The notes under the pieces are model-generated. The model was not told the DNA's origin, ran no database searches, and saw only the letters and a program-made list of their open reading frames with translations. From JAICLL01 sp035252155 (GTDB lineage: Bacteria; Planctomycetota; Planctomycetia; Pirellulales; JAICIG01), in the NCBI GenBank assembly GCA_035252155.1, contig DATFDL010000416.1:1-9321 (forward strand): a stretch of 9,321 nt of DNA, in the 5' to 3' direction. The position numbers and the translations under genes were made by a program. Shown piece after piece: positions 1 through 4,749 of the stretch. Position 1 is the stretch's first letter. Every line of letters begins with the position of its first letter.

Positions 1-390
1 GATCCGCGCTGGCTCGACGTCGCGGTGAATCTGGTCCATCCGGGGCTTGTGCAGGCGTTGGCGGTGCCGGGCCATGCCAAGGCGAATAAGCTACTCGAAG
101 CGATGTTCCGCGAGTATTTGGATAAGCGAGGCGAGGAGCACGAGGCATTCGGCGTGCTCGAAACGATGGTTCGCGTCGAGCACCCGGCGACCATCGACGC
201 CACGATCGAGATCATCGAGCGCTCGGCCAAGTCGACGCTGAGGTTCGGCATCTATTGGCTCGACCGCATCGTGCCCCGGCTGCCGAAGGCCGAGGCCCTG
301 CCCCGGCTCGAAGCGCTGTTGCCCACGTTGCCCGACAAGATGATCGACCAGGTGCTGGATTACATCGGCCAACTGAAGAAATCGAGTTAG
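1..390 (+). CDS. C-terminal part of an alpha-helical repeat (HEAT-like) protein, 5' end outside window
   Basis: Reading frame 1 is open from the first base to a TAG at 388-390, giving 129 residues with no start required inside the window; a GTG at 25 exists but the frame continues upstream of it (DPRWLDVA...), so the gene is partial. The visible part is made of amphipathic helices with regularly spaced Leu/Ile/Val and short Pro-containing turns (for example WLDRIVPRLPKAEALPRLE followed by LLPTLPDKMIDQVLDYIGQL), which looks like the end of a HEAT/ARM-type solenoid. There is no catalytic motif. It lies 237 bp upstream of the MoxR ATPase gene on the same strand. From memory, MoxR-DUF5682-VWA operons often have a SWIM zinc-finger gene and a helical-repeat gene upstream, so this may be that component, but the fragment alone cannot prove it. 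Function unknown. Confidence 0.75.
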   Translation, partial: DPRWLDVAVNLVHPGLVQALAVPGHAKANKLLEAMFREYLDKRGEEHEAFGVLETMVRVEHPATIDATIEIIERSAKSTLRFGIYWLDRIVPRLPKAEALPRLEALLPTLPDKMIDQVLDYIGQLKKSS

Positions 391-414
391 GCATATGCTC
401 AGATTCGACGTCTG

Positions 415-442
415 TAGGGAACACCCTCCGTGGCGTTCCCTA
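415..442. repeat. Perfect 8-bp inverted repeat after the upstream gene (possible weak terminator)
   Basis: TAGGGAAC at 415-422 pairs perfectly with GTTCCCTA at 435-442 around a 12-base loop, 25 bp after the TAG of the upstream gene. It could act as a transcription terminator, but only a short T-rich stretch (448-451) follows. The first 12 bases of this unit (TCTGTAGGGAAC, 411-422) recur exactly at 4088-4099, so it is more likely the left edge of a dispersed repeat than a dedicated terminator. Confidence 0.55.
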
Positions 443-586
443 ATCGGTTTTGACCTTGAAAATCGGCAATTCTCGGAACCGACATGTGGCACAGCCGCCC
501 TCGGCTGTGTCGCCGACGCCAGTCGGCGTCGCGGAACCAGCCGAGGGCCGCTGGTCGACATGCCGATTTTGAATGTCAAAACCGAT
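443..586. repeat. MITE-like compound palindromic repeat, copy 1 (26-bp terminal inverted repeats)
   Basis: Bases 443-468 and 561-586 are inverted copies of one another with 24 of 26 positions matching. Between them sit three further hairpins: CACAGCCG (490-497)/CGGCTGTG (502-509) with loop CCCT; CGCCGAC (511-517)/GTCGGCG (522-528) with loop GCCA; and ACCAGC (536-541)/GCTGGT (550-555). The whole 144-bp unit could fold as a four-stem cruciform. No protein is evident in it; the open frame of the ATPase gene runs back to 484, but only by reading through these hairpins. A diverged second copy lies at 4088-4231. The layout (long terminal inverted repeats, no coding capacity, more than one copy) resembles a miniature mobile element or the REP-like hairpin repeats common in planctomycete genomes. 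I see no clear target-site duplication. Confidence 0.8.
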
Positions 587-600
587 CACAGGCCCCTGTG
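587..600. promoter_or_regulatory. 14-bp palindrome CACAGGCCCCTGTG upstream of the ATPase gene
   Basis: CACAGG (587-592) and CCTGTG (595-600) are a perfect inverted pair around CC, ending 27 bases before the ATG at 628. It directly abuts the right terminal repeat of the MITE-like unit. CCCTGTGGC also occurs just before the CACAGCCG hairpin of the second copy (4135-4143), so this may be repeat-derived rather than an operator. I saw no convincing -35/-10 pair in 587-627. Confidence 0.35.
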
Positions 601-627
601 GCGGACATTACCAATAGTAAGAGACGT

Positions 628-1752
628 ATGATGGCCAAAAACCCCGCCGCCGGCGACGCGGTCATTCAAAATGGTGATGTGCTGCGCGCCCCGGCCGAAG
701 AACTTTATGCCGACGAACTCGAAGCTCTCGCCCGAGAAGACCGCGACGAACGGCCGCCGGGCTGGAACCTGTCGGCGCGGGCGGTGCACACCTATATCTG
801 CGGTGGCAAGGCCGGCAAGCGCGAGATCACGCCCAAATATATAGGTCACGCGCGGCTGGTCGAAATCGCCATCGCCACACTCGTCACCGATCGGGCCGTG
901 CTCTTGATCGGCGAGCCGGGCACCGCCAAAAGCTGGCTGTCAGAACATCTGGCCGCGGCCATCAACGGCGATTCGACCAAAGTGGTGCAAGGCACCGCCG
1001 GCACCACCGAAGAGCAAATTCGCTACACCTGGAATTACGCCATGCTGATCGCCCAAGGGCCCAGCCCGGCGGCGCTGATCAAAAGCCCGATCTTCCGCGC
1101 GATGGAGTCGGGCACGCTGGCCCGCTTCGAGGAAATCACCCGCTGCGCCTCCGAAGTGCAAGACGCCATGATTTCGCTCCTCTCGGAGAAACGCATCTCG
1201 GTGCCGGAACTGATCACCGAAGTGGCCGCTCGCAAAGGATTTTCCATCATCGCCACGGCCAACACCCGCGATCGCGGCGTGAACGATATGTCGGCGGCCC
1301 TCAAGCGGCGATTCAATATCGTGGTGCTGCCGACGCCCAAGACGCTGGAGACCGAAATCGACATCGTGCGCAAGCGCGTCGGCGAGCTGGCCAGCAGTCT
1401 CTCGCTGCGGGCCGAAGTGCCCGCCGGCGACGCCATTGAAAAAGTCGTCACCATCTTCCGCGAGCTTCGCCTGGGCCAGACGCTCGACGGCAAGAACAAG
1501 CTGAAGACGCCTTCCGGCGTGCTCTCGACGGCCGAAGCCATCTCGGTGCTGGCCAACAGCATGGCGCTGGCCGGCAGCTTCGGATCGGGCAAAGTGACCG
1601 CCGACGATCTGGCCGCCGGCCTGCAAGGCTCGGTGGTCAAAGACGAAGAGAAGGATCGCGCGACTTGGCAAGAATATCTGACCAACGTATTGAAGAAGCG
1701 CGGCGCCGACTGGCGTCCGCTGTTCAAGGCGTGCTCGGAGCACAATGAGTGA
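628..1752 (+). CDS. MoxR-family AAA+ ATPase of a MoxR/DUF5682/VWA module
   Basis: Cytoplasmic ATPase of 374 residues, probably a remodelling or chaperone-like motor working with the downstream VWA protein. In order: a roughly 70-residue N-terminal extension, Walker A GEPGTAKS (95-102), Walker B region TLARFEEIT (163-171), sensor 1 TAN (210-212), a likely arginine-finger segment LKRRF (225-229), then a helical lid and sensor-2 region to the end. The Walker B core has Glu-Glu (168-169) where most MoxR proteins have Asp-Glu; I recall this FEEIT form from ATPases paired with DUF5682, so it is probably subfamily-typical. The frame is open back to 484, but that part lies in hairpin repeats, so I start at ATG 628; the adjacent ATG at 631 is equally possible and better spaced from the weak AAGAGA at 619-624. 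The stop TGA overlaps the GTG start of the next gene, so the two are translationally coupled. Confidence 0.92.
   Translation: MMAKNPAAGDAVIQNGDVLRAPAEELYADELEALAREDRDERPPGWNLSARAVHTYICGGKAGKREITPKYIGHARLVEIAIATLVTDRAVLLIGEPGTAKSWLSEHLAAAINGDSTKVVQGTAGTTEEQIRYTWNYAMLIAQGPSPAALIKSPIFRAMESGTLARFEEITRCASEVQDAMISLLSEKRISVPELITEVAARKGFSIIATANTRDRGVNDMSAALKRRFNIVVLPTPKTLETEIDIVRKRVGELASSLSLRAEVPAGDAIEKVVTIFRELRLGQTLDGKNKLKTPSGVLSTAEAISVLANSMALAGSFGSGKVTADDLAAGLQGSVVKDEEKDRATWQEYLTNVLKKRGADWRPLFKACSEHNE
1737..1740 (+). promoter_or_regulatory. Shine-Dalgarno GGAG fixing the GTG start of the DUF5682-like gene
   Basis: GGAG lies inside the last codons of the ATPase gene, with an 8-base gap to the GTG at 1749-1751. 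The GTG overlaps the ATPase TGA (1750-1752) in the four bases GTGA. This supports GTG 1749 as the real start and coupled translation of the two proteins. Confidence 0.7.
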
Positions 1753-4094
1753 GTTGGCGAATCGAGGTCTTTGGCGTGCGGCATCTGTCGCCGATGGGCG
1801 CGTGGCAGTTGCGGCAGTTTCTCGATCGCGCGCGGCCCGAGCTGGTACTGATCGAGGGCCTGGGCGACGCCACCGATCTGCTGTCCGACGTCACGCGCCA
1901 GCAGACTCGGCCGCCGATCGCCATCTTGGCATATACCGACACGCTGCCGGTTCGCACCCTGGTTTATCCTTTTGCCCGGTATAGCCCCGAGTATCAGGCG
2001 ATTCGCTGGGCGCACGAGCACGGCGTGTCGGTCGAGTTTTTCGACCTGCCGTCGGACATCTTTCTGGGTTTGCAAGACGCCGAGATAGAATGGCTCGAAA
2101 AAAAGCGCCGCGAGGCCGCCGAGTCGCCGCCGGCCGAAGCCCCGCCCGAATCAGCCGGCGAGCCGGCGGCGCCCGTCGGAGTTCCGGAGCCGCGACAGTC
2201 GCTCTATCAGCAGATTGCCGATCGGGCGGGCGAGCGCGATTACGACACCTATTGGGAGCGCCACTTCGAGCACAATGCCGCAGCCGACAGCTATCACGGC
2301 GCCACGGCCGAGCTGGGCCGGTCGCTGCGCGAGCTGGAAGAAGACGCCCCGCGCTGGCGGGCCGAGAACCTGGTGCGCGAGGCCCACATGCGCCGCCGCG
2401 TCGAGCAGGCGATCGCCTCGGGGCGCGACCCGGCCAAAATCGTGGCCGTGGTCGGCGCCTTCCATGCCTCAGTGCTCAACGGCGATTGCCCGGCCATGAC
2501 CGACGACGAGCTCGCCTCGCTGCGGCGGCGGTCAAGCAAACTTACGCTCATGCCGTACTCGTACTTCCGGCTTTCGTCGCAGTCGGGCTACGGCGCCGGC
2601 AACCATGCTCCGGCCTACTTCGAGCTGCTCTGGGACGCGCTCAACGAGCACGGCATCGTCGATTTGTCGCGGCGGTATTTGTCGCTCGTCACGCGCAATC
2701 TGCGCGATTCGGGCACGCACCGCTCGACGGCCGAAGTGATCGACGGCGTGCGGCTGGCCGAAACGCTTTCGGCCCTGAAGGATGGCCAAGCGCCCACCTT
2801 GGCCGACTTGCGCGACGCGGCAGTCACGCTGCTGGGCCATGGCGAGCTATCGACGGTCAAGCAATCGCTGGCGCACGTCGAGGTGGGCACGGCCATCGGC
2901 CAATTGCCCAAGGGCGTCAGCCAGACGTCGATTCAAGACGATTTTCATCGCGAGCTCGATCGGCTAAAGCTCGAAAAGTATCGCACCGCGGTGCGGCAAG
3001 AGCTCGATCTCGACCTGCGCGAAAATCGCCGCGTCAAGAGCGAAGAAGCCGCCTTTCTCGACCTGCACCGTTCGTCGTTTCTGCATCGGCTGCGCGTGCT
3101 GGGTGTTTCGTTCGCCACGCTGGGCGTCACTCGACAGCAGGCGGCCACCTGGGCCGAAAAGTGGTCGCTGCAGTGGACGCCCGAATGCGAGATCGAGCTG
3201 GTCGAAGCCGTGTTGCTGGGCGAAACGGTCGAGCTGGCCACGGCCTATAAGATGAAGTCGTTGCTCGAAGCGTGTACTTCGATCACCGACGCCGCGGCCA
3301 TGGTGCGCGACGCTTGCCAGTGCGGGCTGATGCAAGCGATGGAGCTGGCCCGGCGGCGGCTGCAAGAGCTCGCCGCCACCAGCAGCGAGTTCGCGGCGCT
3401 GGCTTCGGCAGCCTGGCAACTGAGCCTGGTGGTTCGATATGGCGATGTGCGCCGCTTCGACGCCGCGCCGCTGCTGCCGCTGTTGGAAGAGCTGTTCGTG
3501 CAGGCCGCGCTGGCCTTGTTCGCGGCCGCCGCGTGCGACGACAAGGCGGTGAAGCCGATGATCGAGGCCATCGACGAGCTCAACAAGGTGGCCCTCGAAG
3601 CGCACGATCGAGTGGAAGAATCGCTTTGGATCGAGCAGCTTCAGCGGCTGGCCGACGCCGACGACCGCAATCCCTCGTTGTCGGGCTATGCCTGCGCCGT
3701 CTTGCTCGAACGAGGATTGATCGAAAGCGACAAGCTAGCGCGCGAAGTGTCGCGGCGCATTTCGCCGGGCGTGCCGGCCGATCTGGGGGCCGGCTGGTTC
3801 GAGGGCCTGGCGCAGCGCAATCGTTACGCCCTGCTGGCGCGGCAGCCGCTGTGGGAGCACCTGGCCGCGTACATCGAATCGCTCGATGAAGAACAATTCC
3901 GGCGGGCGTTGGTCTTTTTGCGGCGGGCCTTCGGTCCCTTCAGCGCCCGCGAAAAGCGGCACATCAGCGAAAACCTCGGCGAATACTGGGGCCTGAACGC
4001 CGACGCCACCAGCGAAATGATCGAACAGCCCCTTACGGCCGCGGAGGAAGAAACACTGAAAGACCTGAACGAATTCGACTTTGGCGATCTGTAG
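1749..4094 (+). CDS. DUF5682-like large protein with N-terminal TIKI/TraB-like putative metallohydrolase domain
   Basis: A 781-residue protein, the third partner of the MoxR/VWA module. I recognise it as DUF5682-like from its opening (VFGVRHLSPMG) and from its place directly after the MoxR gene. Residues 1-250: strand, then G9-V-R-H12, helix, then PELVLIEG (30-37, with E36), then YPFARYSPEYQAIRWA (73-88) and VEFFDLP (95-101), and finally IVAVVGAFH (231-239). The paired GX2H motifs plus a conserved Glu are the hallmark of the TIKI/TraB superfamily, so I infer a metal-dependent hydrolase or peptidase. A Pro/Glu/Ala-rich linker (about 123-148) interrupts this domain. Residues 250-781 are almost wholly helical, rich in Leu, Ala, Glu and Arg, with no motif I recognise; a scaffold or ATPase-docking region is likely. 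No signal peptide or membrane segment: cytoplasmic. Its TAG stop lies inside a dispersed repeat, so the extreme C-terminus may have been altered. Confidence 0.85.
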   Translation: MSWRIEVFGVRHLSPMGAWQLRQFLDRARPELVLIEGLGDATDLLSDVTRQQTRPPIAILAYTDTLPVRTLVYPFARYSPEYQAIRWAHEHGVSVEFFDLPSDIFLGLQDAEIEWLEKKRREAAESPPAEAPPESAGEPAAPVGVPEPRQSLYQQIADRAGERDYDTYWERHFEHNAAADSYHGATAELGRSLRELEEDAPRWRAENLVREAHMRRRVEQAIASGRDPAKIVAVVGAFHASVLNGDCPAMTDDELASLRRRSSKLTLMPYSYFRLSSQSGYGAGNHAPAYFELLWDALNEHGIVDLSRRYLSLVTRNLRDSGTHRSTAEVIDGVRLAETLSALKDGQAPTLADLRDAAVTLLGHGELSTVKQSLAHVEVGTAIGQLPKGVSQTSIQDDFHRELDRLKLEKYRTAVRQELDLDLRENRRVKSEEAAFLDLHRSSFLHRLRVLGVSFATLGVTRQQAATWAEKWSLQWTPECEIELVEAVLLGETVELATAYKMKSLLEACTSITDAAAMVRDACQCGLMQAMELARRRLQELAATSSEFAALASAAWQLSLVVRYGDVRRFDAAPLLPLLEELFVQAALALFAAAACDDKAVKPMIEAIDELNKVALEAHDRVEESLWIEQLQRLADADDRNPSLSGYACAVLLERGLIESDKLAREVSRRISPGVPADLGAGWFEGLAQRNRYALLARQPLWEHLAAYIESLDEEQFRRALVFLRRAFGPFSAREKRHISENLGEYWGLNADATSEMIEQPLTAAEEETLKDLNEFDFGDL

Positions 4095-4231
4095 GGAACG
4101 GTTTGGACATTCAAAATCGGCAATCGCCAATGCGCCCTGTGGCACAGCCGCCCTCGGCTGTGCATCGCCGACGAAGTCGGCGTAGGTGACCAGCCGTAGG
4201 GTGGGACGAGCTTGCGAGTCCCACCGTTCCC
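4088..4231. repeat. Compound palindromic repeat, copy 2, containing the stop codon of the DUF5682-like gene
   Basis: It begins with TCTGTAGGGAAC (4088-4099), identical to 411-422. Bases 4099-4122 then match the inner part of the 26-bp terminal repeat of copy 1. Next come the same CACAGCCG (4143-4150)/CGGCTGTG (4155-4162) hairpin, with 24 identical bases at 486-509 and 4139-4162, and CGCCGAC (4166-4172)/GTCGGCG (4176-4182). The right half differs: instead of the right terminal repeat it has a stem GGTGGGAC (4200-4207)/GTCCCACC (4218-4225), a form I associate with dispersed planctomycete repeats. GGGAACG (4094-4100) and CGTTCCC (4225-4231) form an outer inverted pair enclosing the unit. The following 45 bp to the minus-strand gene hold nothing I can recognise. 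Confidence 0.8.
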
Positions 4232-4276
4232 CGCGCAGAATGAACCGACAACAGACCTCGCACGGGTGGTTTCCGC

Positions 4277-4663
4277 TCAGCCCTTTTCGGCATCAGTATC
4301 CTTGAGCGCTTGAATAATCTCCTCATGGAGTGCCGCCCCTGCTTCGGCGGTCTGCCGCCAATCGGGATGGGACGAAACGAGCAGTTTGGCCTCGCCGAGC
4401 GAAACTCCAAACAACTCGCGCGCAGTCTTGATTGCTTCGAGGATCGTGAGTCCGTGCTCTTTCATATCGCGGATCAGATCGTCCCGCGATCGTCCCGCAC
4501 GGAGAGCTTCCGCAAAAGTATAGGTGACGGTTTTTCCGGATTCCTCAAACACGACTACGTCTTTCAGATGGAGTACCTTGCCCTCGACGACAACTTCCGC
4601 TAAAAGGCCGATGTTGCCCTTCGGCGTCGTAAACGTCCTTTCGAAAAGGTCGCCTGTTTTCAC
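4277..4663 (-). CDS. Small protein with ribosomal L7/L12 C-terminal-domain-like segment
   Basis: A 128-residue protein of unknown function. Residues 73-101 (ILEAIKTARELFGVSLGEA, then KLLVSSHPDW) follow the pattern of the L7/L12 C-terminal domain (VIKAVRGATGLGLKEAK, LVESAP in E. coli), a fold otherwise used for protein docking. The first 60 residues have alternating hydrophobic strands (IGLLAEVVVEG, VLHLKDVVVF) and look like a small beta domain. It is far too diverged and wrongly placed to be ribosomal rplL. The only start that keeps the full frame is GTG at 4661-4663, since an in-frame TGA lies 15 bases upstream; I see no Shine-Dalgarno in front of it. GC is about 50-57% in the lines I counted, against well over 60% in the flanking genes, and it is antisense to and sits between two genes that are usually neighbours, so it is probably an inserted gene. 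It could also be an accessory regulator of the module; there is no direct evidence. Confidence 0.72.
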   Translation of the reverse strand: MKTGDLFERTFTTPKGNIGLLAEVVVEGKVLHLKDVVVFEESGKTVTYTFAEALRAGRSRDDLIRDMKEHGLTILEAIKTARELFGVSLGEAKLLVSSHPDWRQTAEAGAALHEEIIQALKDTDAEKG

Positions 4664-4749
4664 GGGAGCGAATCGGTTTCATTCAGCCGGCGACGAAGCT
4701 TCGTTCATGTAGTCATTCTACCATCGTTTCGCGGGAACCTAAAGCTCTT
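4664..4749. promoter_or_regulatory. Divergent intergenic region with a 12-bp perfect palindrome
   Basis: These 86 bp separate the start of the minus-strand L7/L12-like gene from the start of the plus-strand VWA gene, so promoters for both must lie here or inside the genes. ACGAAGCTTCGT at 4693-4704 is a perfect palindrome and could be an operator shared by both directions. I found no convincing -35/-10 pair. On the minus strand a nine-codon ATG frame (4708 to 4679) ends just before the GTG start of the small gene, which may be chance. Confidence 0.35.

Noticed and set aside
484..627. Longer N-terminus for the ATPase (open frame back to 484)
   Set aside because: The extra 48 residues are encoded by the hairpin repeat and have no protein-like character; ATG 628/631 is the better start.
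391..627. CRISPR array or tRNA in the hairpin-rich intergenic region
   Set aside because: The repeats are inverted, not regularly spaced direct repeats, and there is no cloverleaf with a T-loop GTTC/acceptor arrangement.
2090..3250. Long Arg/Ala-rich plus-strand frame inside the DUF5682-like gene
   Set aside because: Low-complexity Arg/Ala/Gly translation typical of an alternate frame in GC-rich coding DNA; the overlapping frame has structured protein features.
4310..4603. Plus-strand open frame of 97 codons across the L7/L12-like gene
   Set aside because: The minus-strand product has a recognisable L7/L12-like segment; the plus-strand translation shows no domain and is a shadow.
4679..4708. 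Nine-codon leader peptide (minus strand) before the L7/L12-like gene
   Set aside because: Short ATG-to-stop frames of this size are common by chance; no Shine-Dalgarno or attenuator structure supports it.
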